Positions 18,674 to 26,631 of a DNA stretch of 47,230 nucleotides are shown one piece after another; position 1 is the first letter of the stretch; each line of letters opens with the position of its first letter. The notes below the pieces were generated by a model. The model saw nothing but the letters and a program-made list of their open reading frames with translations, was not told the origin of the DNA and ran no database searches. Origin of the DNA: Acidimicrobiaceae bacterium (GTDB taxonomy: Bacteria; Actinomycetota; Acidimicrobiia; Acidimicrobiales; Aldehydirespiratoraceae); contig VYCW01000002.1 of the NCBI GenBank assembly GCA_009843735.1, positions 1 through 47,230 of the forward strand, given 5' to 3'. The position numbers and the translations under genes are program-made.

Positions 18674-19600
18674 ATGACGCTGACCCGCCACCGCATCATC
18701 GACGCGACCACGCCGGGGGTTCCCCGCGACCACGACCGGTTCAACGTCAACGGGCCGTCCGTACTGCCCTCCCCCGCCTGGATGCCGGATCCTCCCGGCC
18801 GGTACCTGATGTTCTTCGCCCACCATGTCGGCCGGTCCATCCGGCTGGCCGCGGCCGACGAGCCCGCCGGTCCATGGCGGATGGTCGATCCCGACGTCCT
18901 CAACGTGGACGACACGCCGTCGGATCGCCAGCCCCACATCGCGTCGCCCGACGTCCACGCCGACGACCGCCGGCAGCGCTTCGTGATGTACTTCCACGGG
19001 ATGGTCCCCGCCGAGGTCGGCGACCACCTGCCGTGCTGGGGCATTTACCCGTCGCTGAACCAGAAGACGATGGTGGCGACGTCGGACACCGGCCGGCACT
19101 TCACGCTGGTCGAGCCGGTGGTGGCCGTGGCCCCGAGCTATCTGCGGATGTTCGACACCGGCGACGCCTGGTACGGCGTGGCCATGCCGTCTCAGGTCGT
19201 TCGCTCACCCGACGGGCTTCGGGACTTCACCTACGGGCCGATGCTGTTCGACGACGACGAGATCCGGCACTGCTGCGTATCCCACCACCCCGAGCGGCGG
19301 GAGCTGGAGATGCTGTTCACCCGCTGCTACGAGGCCCCCGAGCGGATCTACCGCACCGTGATCGACGTCTCCGGCGACTGGCGGGGGTGGACACCGGGTC
19401 CGGTGACCGAGTTGATGCGGCCGGCCGAGGACTGGGAGGGCGCGCAGGAGCCGCTCAAGCCGGTGCCGAGAGGCCTAGCCGCCGGCCGGCAGAACGGCCT
19501 GCGTGACCCCTGCGTGCTGGCCGCCGGGAACAAGCGCTGGCTCTTCTACGCGGCAGCCGGAGAGGACGCGCTGGGCGTCACCGAGATCGCAGGCCTCTAG
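18674..19600 (+). CDS. Beta-propeller glycosidase-like protein
   Basis: 308 residues, no signal peptide. The sequence is rich in short strands with Asp and Trp-Phe-Tyr turns: FNVNGPSVL near the start, YLMFFAHH, IASPDVHAD, RFVMYFHG, LRMFDTGDAWY and NGLRDPCVL. This pattern matches the five-bladed beta-propeller fold of GH32/43/68/130-like proteins, and the repeated DP/SPD turns are typical. I do not see a certain catalytic acid, so it may bind or process a carbohydrate or be a non-enzymatic relative. It follows Pcm by 24 nt, and the membrane protein gene starts 4 nt after it. Confidence 0.6.
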   Translation: MTLTRHRIIDATTPGVPRDHDRFNVNGPSVLPSPAWMPDPPGRYLMFFAHHVGRSIRLAAADEPAGPWRMVDPDVLNVDDTPSDRQPHIASPDVHADDRRQRFVMYFHGMVPAEVGDHLPCWGIYPSLNQKTMVATSDTGRHFTLVEPVVAVAPSYLRMFDTGDAWYGVAMPSQVVRSPDGLRDFTYGPMLFDDDEIRHCCVSHHPERRELEMLFTRCYEAPERIYRTVIDVSGDWRGWTPGPVTELMRPAEDWEGAQEPLKPVPRGLAAGRQNGLRDPCVLAAGNKRWLFYAAAGEDALGVTEIAGL

Positions 19601-19604
19601 TCCG

Positions 19605-20327
19605 GTGTCCCTGCCTCACTCCGCCGGAGGCGGCGCGCCATCCGCCACGGCCCGCCAGGTGGCCTGCCGGCTCCCGCAGCTGTTGGCGGGCTTGTGGATC
19701 TTCGGGATGGGTCTGGGTTTCGTGGTGCTCGGCGGGCAGGGTCAGGGGCCGTGGGTCGTGTGGGACGAGGGCGTCTCGCTGCACACCCCGCTGACCATCG
19801 GCACCGTTGCGATACTCACCGGCTTGGCGCTGGTAGCCGGCTTGATCTGCGCCCGCGAACCGATCGGCTTCGGCACGCTCATGAACGCGATGGTCGTGGG
19901 TCTGTCCACCGACGTGACCCTGGCGCTCTTCGACCAGCCCGCCTCGGTGTACGGGCAGGTGGCCCTGACGCTGATCAGCCCGTGGCTGGTGGCACTGGGC
20001 TCGGGCCTGTACCTCGGCGTCCGTCTGGGTCCAGGACCGCGCGACGGCGTCATGACGGCCCTCCACCGCCGCGGCGTGCCGATCTGGCTGGCCCGGTTCA
20101 TCATCGAAGCCGTACCGTTTACCATCGGCGCGATCCTGGGCGGCACGGTGGGCTGGGGGACGGTCTACTGGCTGTTGGTCATCGGCCCCGCCGTCAATCT
20201 GGGGATGAAGTTCTTCGCCTGGCCCATGGTGCCGTCACGCTGGATCGACATGTTCAACGCCCTAGACGCACGAGGGCACACCGTCTCCCGCACCAACCGC
20301 CGACGCCCAGGCCCCCCAAGCCCCTGA
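19605..20327 (+). CDS. YczE/YitT-type membrane protein
   Basis: 240 residues with about five hydrophobic helices (LAGLWIFGMGLGFVVL, TIGTVAILTGLALVAGLI, MNAMVVGLSTDVTLAL, VALTLISPWLVALGSGLYL, VYWLLVIGPAVNLGMKFF). The block LYLGVRLGPGPRDGVMTAL is characteristic of the YczE/YyaS/YitT family, whose biochemical role is unknown. GTG 19605 follows the previous stop by 4 nt; no better start is near. The basic Pro-rich C-terminus would be cytoplasmic. Copy 2 of the palindromic element begins 9 nt after the stop. Confidence 0.8.
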   Translation: MSLPHSAGGGAPSATARQVACRLPQLLAGLWIFGMGLGFVVLGGQGQGPWVVWDEGVSLHTPLTIGTVAILTGLALVAGLICAREPIGFGTLMNAMVVGLSTDVTLALFDQPASVYGQVALTLISPWLVALGSGLYLGVRLGPGPRDGVMTALHRRGVPIWLARFIIEAVPFTIGAILGGTVGWGTVYWLLVIGPAVNLGMKFFAWPMVPSRWIDMFNALDARGHTVSRTNRRRPGPPSP

Positions 20328-20336
20328 GCCGGCTCC

Positions 20337-20385
20337 GAACTGGCAGCAGAACACATCTCATAGGGGGCAAAACGCTGCCAATTCC
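20337..20385 (+). repeat. Dispersed near-palindromic element, copy 2
   Basis: The same outer arms as copy 1, GAACTGGCAGC (20337-20347) and GCTGCCAATTC (20374-20384), with AGAAC and AAAAC loops. The centre differs from copies 3 and 4 at two positions and pairs weakly. It starts 9 nt after the membrane protein stop and stands between two genes on the plus strand, so here it cannot be serving convergent transcripts only. Confidence 0.85.
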
Positions 20386-20431
20386 CCAAGCAGGCGGGTA
20401 CGGGGGCTGGGGGGTCCCTGATCGGCGGGCG

Positions 20432-20437
20432 TAGCCT
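20432..20437 (+). promoter_or_regulatory. -10 element for the threonine aldolase gene
   Basis: TAGCCT lies 8 nt before the GTG at 20446. It supports GTG 20446 over the in-frame TTG at 20437, which overlaps the hexamer itself. Confidence 0.4.
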
Positions 20438-20445
20438 TGACTGCT

Positions 20446-21456
20446 GTGATCGACCTTCGCTCAGACACCGTCACCCGGCCCACGCCGGCCATGCGGGCGG
20501 CCATGGCCGCGGCCGTCGTCGGCGACGACGTGCACGGCGAGGACCCAACGGCCAACGAGCTCCAAGACACCGTCGCGGCGCTGCTCGGCAAGGAGGCCGC
20601 CCTGTTCGTGACCAGCGGCACCCAGGGCAACCTGTGCGGGCTGCTGGCCCACTGCGGCCGCGGCGACGAGTACATCGTCGGCGGCCACGCCCACACCTAC
20701 ATGTACGAGGGCGGTGGCGCGGCCGTGCTCGGGTCCATCCAGCCCCAGCCGGTGCCCACCGGCGACGACGGCATGATCGACCTGGCCGCGGCCGCGGCCG
20801 CCGTGAAGGCCCCCGACCACCACTTCGCTCGCACCCGGCTGCTGTGTCTGGAGAACACGACCGACGGCAGGGTGCTCACGCGGGACCAGATGGAGGCCTC
20901 GGCCGCGCTGGCGGCCCGCCACGGCCTGGCCCACCACCTCGACGGAGCCCGGCTGTGGAACGCGTCGGTCGCGCTGGACGTACCGCCGGCCGCGGTGGCC
21001 GAGCCGTTCGACTCGGTGTCGGTGTGCCTCTCCAAGGGACTGGGCACGCCGATGGGGTCGGTGCTGGTCGGACCGGCCGATCTCATCGACGAGGCCCACA
21101 AGTGGCGCAAGATGCTGGGCGGTGGTCTGCGCCAGGCCGGGATCGTCGCCGCGGCCGGGCTCTACGCGCTGAAGCACCACATCGACCGGCTGGCCTACGA
21201 CCACGCCAACGCGGCCCGGCTGGCCGACGGCCTGGCCGCCATAGACGGCGTGAAGATCGACTGGTGCGCCACCAACATGGTGTTCATCCGCATCGACGAG
21301 GGGCTCGGCGACAGTTCCGATCTGCAAGACGGGCTTGAAGGCCGCGGCATCCTCACACGCTGGAGCGGCTCGCAGTCACGTCTGGTGACCCACCTAGACG
21401 TCACCGCCGAGGACATCGAGACCGCCATCGACGCCTTCGCAGAGCTGCTGGCCTGA
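20446..21456 (+). CDS. Low-specificity L-threonine aldolase
   Basis: 336 residues, fold-type I PLP enzyme. The N-terminus [12 protein letters not shown] is a family signature and fixes the start at GTG 20446. [38 protein letters not shown] and the Schiff-base lysine in [12 protein letters not shown] follow in the expected order. It cleaves threonine or allo-threonine to glycine and acetaldehyde, linking to glycine and one-carbon metabolism. The final domain is complete. It appears as a single-gene unit with its own promoter after repeat copy 2. Confidence 0.92.
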   Translation: MIDLRSDTVTRPTPAMRAAMAAAVVGDDVHGEDPTANELQDTVAALLGKEAALFVTSGTQGNLCGLLAHCGRGDEYIVGGHAHTYMYEGGGAAVLGSIQPQPVPTGDDGMIDLAAAAAAVKAPDHHFARTRLLCLENTTDGRVLTRDQMEASAALAARHGLAHHLDGARLWNASVALDVPPAAVAEPFDSVSVCLSKGLGTPMGSVLVGPADLIDEAHKWRKMLGGGLRQAGIVAAAGLYALKHHIDRLAYDHANAARLADGLAAIDGVKIDWCATNMVFIRIDEGLGDSSDLQDGLEGRGILTRWSGSQSRLVTHLDVTAEDIETAIDAFAELLA

Positions 21457-21500
21457 GATCTGCGCCCGCGGTCGGTCACTCGGAGGGGCGCGCCGGTGAG

Positions 21501-21506
21501 TACGGT
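21501..21506 (+). promoter_or_regulatory. -10 element for the guanine deaminase gene
   Basis: TACGGT sits 6 nt before the ATG at 21513. The spacing again fits a leaderless start; no Shine-Dalgarno sequence is seen. Confidence 0.5.
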
Positions 21507-21512
21507 GGCGCC

Positions 21513-22853
21513 ATGACGCTTGCCGTGGCCGGAACGCTGATGCAGACGCCGGCACCGGACCTCCTCACCGTCACCGACGCCGTGGTGGAGGTGCAGGCCG
21601 GAGCGATAGCTGCGGTGCACGACCGGTCCACTCCCGAGGGCGCGGCCGCGGGCCGGCAGGCGCTCGCCTCCGCCGCCGAGAGGGTGGAGCTTGATCCGGG
21701 GACGATCCTGATGCCCGGTCTGGTGGACCTGCACATCCATGCGCCCCAGTGGCCCCAGCTCGGCACCGGGCTCGACCTGCCCCTGGAGCGCTGGCTGGTC
21801 GAGTACACCTTCCCGCTGGAGGCCCGCTACGCCGACCTTGAGTTCGCCGCGACAGTTTGGAACGACCTGGTGCCGTCGCTGCTGGCCATGGGAACCACCA
21901 CCGGCGTGTACCACTCGTCGAACCATCTGGAGGCCACCACAGCCCTGGCCCGGACCTGCGCCCGGTACGGGCAGCGGGCCCTGGTGGGCCGGGTGGCCAT
22001 GGACCATCCGGAAGACACCCCCGAGTGGTACCGCGACGCCACCGCCGCCGCGGGGGTGGACGCGTCGGCGGCTTCCATAGAGGCCATGGCGGCCGTGGGC
22101 AGCCCGCTGGTGGAGCCCGTCATCACTCCCCGCTTCGCTCCGGCCTGCACCGACGCTCTGCTCCAGGGACTGGGCGAACTGGCCGAGGCCACCGGGGTGC
22201 GAGTACAGACGCACTGCGCGGAGTCGGACTGGCACTGCGGCTACGCCCAGGAGCGCTTCGGCTCGACCGACCCGGAGGCCCTCGACAGCTTCGGCCTGAT
22301 ACGCCCCCGTACGGTGCTGGCCCACAGCGACCACCTCACCGACAGCGACATGGCCCTGGTGGCGGGACACCGGGCCGGCGTGGCCCACTGCCCGCTGTCC
22401 AATGCGTACTTCGCCAACGCGGTGTTCAGGGTGCGCCGGGCCCTGGCCGCCGGTGTCGGCGTGGGGCTGGGCACCGACATCTCCGGCGGCGCCCGCCCCG
22501 GCCTGCTCGGAGTGTGCCAGGACGCGGTGACCGTCTCCCGAATGCTCGAGGACGGCGTCGACCCGGCTCTGGGCACGGCCGAGCGCGGTGTGCCCGAGTC
22601 GCGGATCGACACCGTGACCGCCTTCTGGTTGGCGACCGCGGGTGGGGCCTCGGTGGTCGACCTGCCGGTGGGGCTGATCGAGCCGGGCCGCCGCTTCGAC
22701 GCCATCGCAGTACGGACCGACCGCCCCGGAGGCTCGATCCGCCTATGGGACGAGTTCGACGACGCCGCCCGCATCTTCGAGAAAGTCGTCCGCCTGGCCA
22801 CCGCCGACGACATCAGCCACGTATGGGTGGACGGCCGTAGCGTGAAGCCATGA
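21513..22853 (+). CDS. guaD: Guanine deaminase (amidohydrolase)
   Basis: 446 residues. Metal-binding and active-site motifs in order: PGLVDLHIHAPQW, the VQTHCAESDWH segment, VLAHSDHLTD, HCPLSNAYFANAVF and GLGTDISGG. The combination HxHAPQ, HCAES and the NAYFANAVF block is characteristic of bacterial and eukaryotic guanine deaminases, which convert guanine to xanthine with ammonia release. A beta domain from both termini (about 1-65 and 385-446) frames the barrel. It is not an 8-oxoguanine or cytosine deaminase type as far as these motifs show, but related aminopurine substrates are possible. The stop overlaps the next ATG as ATGA, so the haloalkane dehalogenase-like enzyme is made together with it. 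Confidence 0.88.
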   Translation: MTLAVAGTLMQTPAPDLLTVTDAVVEVQAGAIAAVHDRSTPEGAAAGRQALASAAERVELDPGTILMPGLVDLHIHAPQWPQLGTGLDLPLERWLVEYTFPLEARYADLEFAATVWNDLVPSLLAMGTTTGVYHSSNHLEATTALARTCARYGQRALVGRVAMDHPEDTPEWYRDATAAAGVDASAASIEAMAAVGSPLVEPVITPRFAPACTDALLQGLGELAEATGVRVQTHCAESDWHCGYAQERFGSTDPEALDSFGLIRPRTVLAHSDHLTDSDMALVAGHRAGVAHCPLSNAYFANAVFRVRRALAAGVGVGLGTDISGGARPGLLGVCQDAVTVSRMLEDGVDPALGTAERGVPESRIDTVTAFWLATAGGASVVDLPVGLIEPGRRFDAIAVRTDRPGGSIRLWDEFDDAARIFEKVVRLATADDISHVWVDGRSVKP

Positions 22854-23794
22854 CAGACACCGAGACGCTCACCACGCCGAGCGGCATCGCCTTCGTGCGC
22901 ACACCCGAGGAGCGCTTCGCCGCCGTCGAGGACTACCCGTACGAGCCCCGGTACGCAACCGTGGACGGGCTGCGCATGGCCTACGTCACCGCCGGCCCGG
23001 ACGCCTCGGCCGGCGCAGCCACGATCCTGCTGCTGCACGGCGAGCCGACCTGGGGTTACCTGTATCGCAAGATGATCCCGGTGCTGGCCGGCGCCGGTCA
23101 CCGGGTGATGGTCCCCGACCTCATCGGCTTCGGCCGCTCCGACAAGCCCGTCGAGCGCTCCGCCTACACCTACGCGGGCCACGTGGCCTGGATGAAGGAC
23201 TTCCTGGAGGCCACCGCGACCGAGCGGGGCTCAGGCCCGCTGCACCTGTTCGGCCAGGACTGGGGCGGCCTCATCGGCCTGCGCCTGGCGGCGGAGAACC
23301 CCGACCTGTTCGACCGGCTGATCCTGGCCAACACCGCTCTGCCGGTGGGCGACTCCCCCGGGGCCGGCTTCGACTTCTGGCGCCAGTTCAGCCAGGACGT
23401 GCCGTACCTGGACTGCGGCCGGCTGGTCGACAACGCCACCGCCAACGAGTTGAGCAATGCCGCGGTCGAGGCCTACCGGGCGCCGTTCCCCGCCGAGCTG
23501 CACATGGCCGGCGCCCGCCAGTTCCCGCTGCTGGTGCCGGTGTTACCGGATGACCCGGCCGTGCCGGCCAACCGGGCCGCCTGGGAGGTACTCGGCCGGT
23601 GGACCAAGCCGGTGCTAACCCTGTGGGCGCCCGGCGACCCGGTGCTGGGCGGCCTCCAGCCCTTCATGGCGGAGCGCATCCCTGGCGCGGCCGGCCAGCC
23701 CCACGCCCAGTTCGAGCCGGCCAGCCACTTCATACAGGAGGACCAGGGCCCCGCCCTAGCCGAAGCCATCAACGCCTGGCTCTCCGACAGCTAG
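22850..23794 (+). CDS. Haloalkane dehalogenase-like alpha/beta hydrolase
   Basis: 314 residues. HGEPTW (63-68) is the oxyanion-hole motif and FGQDWGG places the nucleophile at Asp137 with the halide-binding Trp138 next to it. A Trp in DFWRQFS is placed like the second halide-binding Trp of the DhlA (HLD-I) subfamily. The catalytic acid is probably the Asp in APGDPV and the base the His in ASHFIQED. Enzymes of this type hydrolyse carbon-halogen bonds to alcohols. An Asp nucleophile also occurs in epoxide hydrolases, but those carry HGxP with two lid tyrosines that I do not see. The ATG overlaps the guanine deaminase stop. Confidence 0.85.
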   Translation: MTDTETLTTPSGIAFVRTPEERFAAVEDYPYEPRYATVDGLRMAYVTAGPDASAGAATILLLHGEPTWGYLYRKMIPVLAGAGHRVMVPDLIGFGRSDKPVERSAYTYAGHVAWMKDFLEATATERGSGPLHLFGQDWGGLIGLRLAAENPDLFDRLILANTALPVGDSPGAGFDFWRQFSQDVPYLDCGRLVDNATANELSNAAVEAYRAPFPAELHMAGARQFPLLVPVLPDDPAVPANRAAWEVLGRWTKPVLTLWAPGDPVLGGLQPFMAERIPGAAGQPHAQFEPASHFIQEDQGPALAEAINAWLSDS

Positions 23795-23822
23795 CAACGG
23801 AGAGCGCCTACGCAGGTGACCG

Positions 23823-24602
23823 GTGCCTGAGATCATCGAGGTGGAGGCCTACCGGCGGGCCATCTCGGCAACCGAGGGGCGCATGATCGCCGCCGTCCAT
23901 GCACCCGACGAGTGGTTCGCCAAGGGCGGCACCACCACTGACGTCCTGCGCCTGGAGCTGACCGGGGCGCAGGTCGAGCGGGTCCGGCGCATCGGCAAGC
24001 TCGTGGTCATGGACACCGACGGCCCCCGGTTGGGACTGCGGTTCGGCATGACCGGCAAGATCGTGGTGGACGGGGCCATGCCCATCGACCACCTGCTCTA
24101 CGACAGCCCCCGCCACGAGCCGGCCTGGGACCGGTTCGGGCTGGAGTTCACCGGCGGCGGGGCCATGGTGCTGCGCGACCCCCGCAGGCTCGGCGGCGTT
24201 CAGCTCGACCCCGACGAAGAGGCGTTGGGACCCGACGCCCTGTCGCTAACCCTGGGACAGCTGCGCAAGGCCCTGGCCGGCTCGACGGTGGCGCTCAAGG
24301 CCCGGCTGCTCGACCAGCGTCGGGTGGCCGGGCTCGGCAACCTGCTGGTCGACGAGGCCCTCTGGCGGGCCGGCCTGTCCCCGATCCGGGAGGCCCGATC
24401 GCTGGACGCCCGGGAGGAGGCCCGGCTGCATCGCAACATCCGCCGCACACTGGCCGTCCTCGGCGAGCGGGGCGGGTCCCACACCGGCGACCTCCAGCCG
24501 GGCCGGGTCCGGGGCGGCGGCTGTCCCCGCGACGGGGCCGCGCTGCGCCGCGAGCAGGTCGGCGGCCGCACCACCTACTGGTGCCCCGAGCACCAGTTCT
24601 GA
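23823..24602 (+). CDS. Fpg/Nei-family DNA glycosylase with altered zinc finger
   Basis: 259 residues. The N-terminus PEIIEVEAYRR gives the catalytic Pro2 and Glu3 and the conserved Glu6; Lys59 in RIGKLVV matches the beta-elimination lysine. The helix-two-turn-helix has RRVAGLGNLLVDEALWRAGLSP with Asn173. The C-terminal zinc finger keeps family spacing (x2, x16, x2), but the ligands read Cys234, Asp237, Cys254, His257 instead of four cysteines. GRTTYW retains the DNA-binding Arg. It should excise oxidised purines and nick the strand; it may still bind zinc with mixed ligands. The GTG at 23823 encodes the Met directly before Pro2 and so fixes the start. Confidence 0.88.
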   Translation: MPEIIEVEAYRRAISATEGRMIAAVHAPDEWFAKGGTTTDVLRLELTGAQVERVRRIGKLVVMDTDGPRLGLRFGMTGKIVVDGAMPIDHLLYDSPRHEPAWDRFGLEFTGGGAMVLRDPRRLGGVQLDPDEEALGPDALSLTLGQLRKALAGSTVALKARLLDQRRVAGLGNLLVDEALWRAGLSPIREARSLDAREEARLHRNIRRTLAVLGERGGSHTGDLQPGRVRGGGCPRDGAALRREQVGGRTTYWCPEHQF

Positions 24603-24612
24603 CGCCCGTCCC

Positions 24613-24618
24613 TAGCCT
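24613..24618 (+). promoter_or_regulatory. -10 element for engB
   Basis: TAGCCT lies 6 nt before the ATG at 24625, consistent with a leaderless transcript. It is the same hexamer as the one before the threonine aldolase gene. Confidence 0.5.
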
Positions 24619-24624
24619 GATCGG

Positions 24625-25218
24625 ATGGCCGGACCGCTGCCGCTGCGCTTCGTGTCGTCGTACCCCCATGCCGGGCAGATGCCGGCCACGGAAGCCGAGA
24701 TCGCACTGGTGGGCCGGTCCAACGTGGGCAAGTCGTCGCTGCTGAACGCCCTGGCCCAGCGCAAGCAGCTGGCCCGCACCTCCAAGACGCCCGGCGCCAC
24801 TCGGCTGCTCAACGCGTTCGAATTCGGGGCGGAGGGGTCGGGGCGCTGGCTGGTGGACCTGCCCGGGTACGGCTTCGCCAAGGCGTCCAAGGCGGAGCAG
24901 GGCCGGTGGAGCTCGATGGCGGAGGGCTACCTGGCCCACCGGGAGCCACTGCGGTGCGTCCTGCACCTGATCGACGGCGAGATAGGCCCCACCAGCCTCG
25001 ACCTGCAGACCGTCGAGTGGCTCGACGGACTGGGCCTGCCGGTGACCTACGTGGCCACCAAGGCCGACAAGGTGCGGCCCTCCCGCCGGGGCGCCCGCAA
25101 GGTCGAACTCGCAGTCAAGCTGGGCGCCGACCGGGGCACCGTTCACTGGACCAGCGCCACCAAGGGCACCGGCATCGGAGAGCTGCGGGTCCTGGTGCGA
25201 GCTTTGCTTCAGGCCTAG
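24625..25218 (+). CDS. engB: EngB/YsxC ribosome-biogenesis GTPase
   Basis: 197 residues, single GTPase domain. G1 is GRSNVGKSSL, G2 is TPGATR, G3 is DLPGYGFA, G4 is ATKADK and G5 is the SATKGTG region. The NVGKSSLLNALAQRK and DLPGYGFA combination is typical of EngB/YihA/YsxC, a GTPase that acts in late assembly of the 50S subunit. The YGFA and TPG segments distinguish it from Era and EngA. It starts 22 nt after the Fpg-like gene, and its stop is followed by a tandem pair of the palindromic element. Confidence 0.93.
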   Translation: MAGPLPLRFVSSYPHAGQMPATEAEIALVGRSNVGKSSLLNALAQRKQLARTSKTPGATRLLNAFEFGAEGSGRWLVDLPGYGFAKASKAEQGRWSSMAEGYLAHREPLRCVLHLIDGEIGPTSLDLQTVEWLDGLGLPVTYVATKADKVRPSRRGARKVELAVKLGADRGTVHWTSATKGTGIGELRVLVRALLQA

Positions 25219-25235
25219 GGGCGGCTGACCTCCAG

Positions 25236-25284
25236 GAACTGGCAGCAGAACGCACCTCATAGGGGGCAAAACGCTGCCAATTCC
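25236..25284 (+). repeat. Dispersed near-palindromic element, copy 3
   Basis: Arms GAACTGGCAGC and GCTGCCAATTC as in the other copies, with AGAAC and AAAAC loops and the centre GCACCTCATAGGGGGC, which can pair with one mismatch and one wobble. It begins 17 nt after the engB stop. Copy 4, 73 bp further on, is identical over the element. Confidence 0.85.
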
Positions 25285-25308
25285 CCCAGACGGCGTCCTG
25301 ACATCCAG

Positions 25309-25357
25309 GAACTGGCAGCAGAACGCACCTCATAGGGGGCAAAACGCTGCCAATTCC
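25309..25357 (+). repeat. Dispersed near-palindromic element, copy 4 (tandem with copy 3)
   Basis: Identical to copy 3 throughout the element and for several flanking bases on both sides (about 25226-25289 compared with 25299-25362, one flanking difference), with a 73-bp period. This points to a recent tandem duplication. The pair lies between engB and the aminotransferase, whose 3' ends face each other. Confidence 0.85.
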
Positions 25358-25392
25358 CCCAGCCGTCCGACCTGTCCTCCGGCGAGGCTCGG

Positions 25393-26601
25393 CTATAGGT
25401 CGGCGGAGGCGGCCAGGGAGGCGACCGCGGCGGGAAGGCCGTGGCCGTGGGGCAGGCCCAACACGGTCATCGCAGTCTCCAGGCCGCCGAGAGCGCCGAG
25501 CAGCATGGGCTCGTTGAGGTCGCCGAGATGGCCGATGCGGAAGGTCCGGCCCTCCAGCGAACCCATCATCCCCGACCCGACGCTGACCCTGAAGCGGTCC
25601 CGGGCCATGTCGATCAGCGGGCCCGCGGCGATGTCGCCGGTGCGCACGCAGGTGATGGCCGCGGTGCGGTGCTTGGGCTCGACGATGTTGATCTCCCACG
25701 GGCCCCCCGACGCCCACCCGTCCACCGCGGCGTGCACCGCGGCGGCCCAGCGTCGGTGACGGGCCACCGAGGCGTCGATCCCGCCGTTCTCGGCGATCAT
25801 GTCGAGCGCGGCCCTCAGGGCGAACATGTGCTGGATAGGCGGGGTGCCGCCGAAGCGCATGTAGATGTGGCCCCGCTCAAAGCGGGGCGCCCACGCCAGA
25901 TGGAACCGGGGAGTGGACGCCGAGCGGTTGCGCTCCACGGCCCGCTCGCTCAGCGCGCAGAACGACAGGCCGGGCGGCATCATCAGCCCCTTCTGGGAGG
26001 CGGCCACCACTACGTCGATCCCCCAGTCGCGCATCCGCAGCGGCTCGATGCCCAGCGAGCACACCCCGTCCACCACGAACAGCGCCGGATGGCCGGCCGC
26101 GTCGATGGCGGCCCGCATGGCGGCCAGGTCGGTGACCGAGCCGGTGGACGTCTCGGTGTGAACGATGCACACGTTGCGGATGCGATGGGACGTGTCGGCC
26201 GCCAGGATGTCGGCGATCTCGGCGGGGTCGGTGGGGCTCCGCAGGTGCTCCGACGTGGACACCACCTCGTAGCCCAGGTCCCGGGCCATCATCGCCCACC
26301 GCTTGCCGAACAGCCCGCAGTCGGGAATCAGCACCGCGTCGCCGGGATCGAGGGTATTGGTCAAGGCCGACTCCCAGGCGCCGTGGCCCACCGTGGTCAG
26401 CACCACAATCTCGTCGGCCCCGCCGAACACCTCGGGCAACTCGGTCCAGACGCTGTCGGCCAGCGCGATGAAGTCGGGGTCGGAGAAGTCGATGGCCGGG
26501 CGCCGGAATGCCTCCAGCACCCGGTCGGGGATGTTGGTGGGCCCGGGGTTCTGGACGAAGTACCGGCCCCCCACCCCGCGTGGTCCTGCAGTCACTGTCA
26601 C
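25393..26601 (-). CDS. Class V aminotransferase (serine/alanine-glyoxylate type)
   Basis: 402 residues, fold-type I PLP enzyme. NPGPTNIPDRVLEA at the start, TTVGHGAWESAL, VDGVCSLGIEPL and the PLP lysine in AASQKGLMMPPG (Lys204) match the serine-glyoxylate/alanine-glyoxylate aminotransferase group, which makes glycine from glyoxylate. RIGHLGD near the end is the usual substrate-binding Arg region. Donor preference cannot be read from sequence. GTG 26601 begins MTVTAG; the conserved region starts only at about residue 14. The nitronate monooxygenase gene lies 30 nt upstream on the same strand. Confidence 0.88.
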   Translation of the reverse strand: MTVTAGPRGVGGRYFVQNPGPTNIPDRVLEAFRRPAIDFSDPDFIALADSVWTELPEVFGGADEIVVLTTVGHGAWESALTNTLDPGDAVLIPDCGLFGKRWAMMARDLGYEVVSTSEHLRSPTDPAEIADILAADTSHRIRNVCIVHTETSTGSVTDLAAMRAAIDAAGHPALFVVDGVCSLGIEPLRMRDWGIDVVVAASQKGLMMPPGLSFCALSERAVERNRSASTPRFHLAWAPRFERGHIYMRFGGTPPIQHMFALRAALDMIAENGGIDASVARHRRWAAAVHAAVDGWASGGPWEINIVEPKHRTAAITCVRTGDIAAGPLIDMARDRFRVSVGSGMMGSLEGRTFRIGHLGDLNEPMLLGALGGLETAMTVLGLPHGHGLPAAVASLAASADL

Positions 26602-26631
26602 ATCCCCGAACGTCGACGCGAGCTGCTGTGC

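Noticed and set aside
25236..25357. Tandem repeats considered as a CRISPR array
   Set aside because: Only two units, a near-palindromic 49-bp repeat, a 24-bp gap and three more scattered single copies; no cas gene is present.
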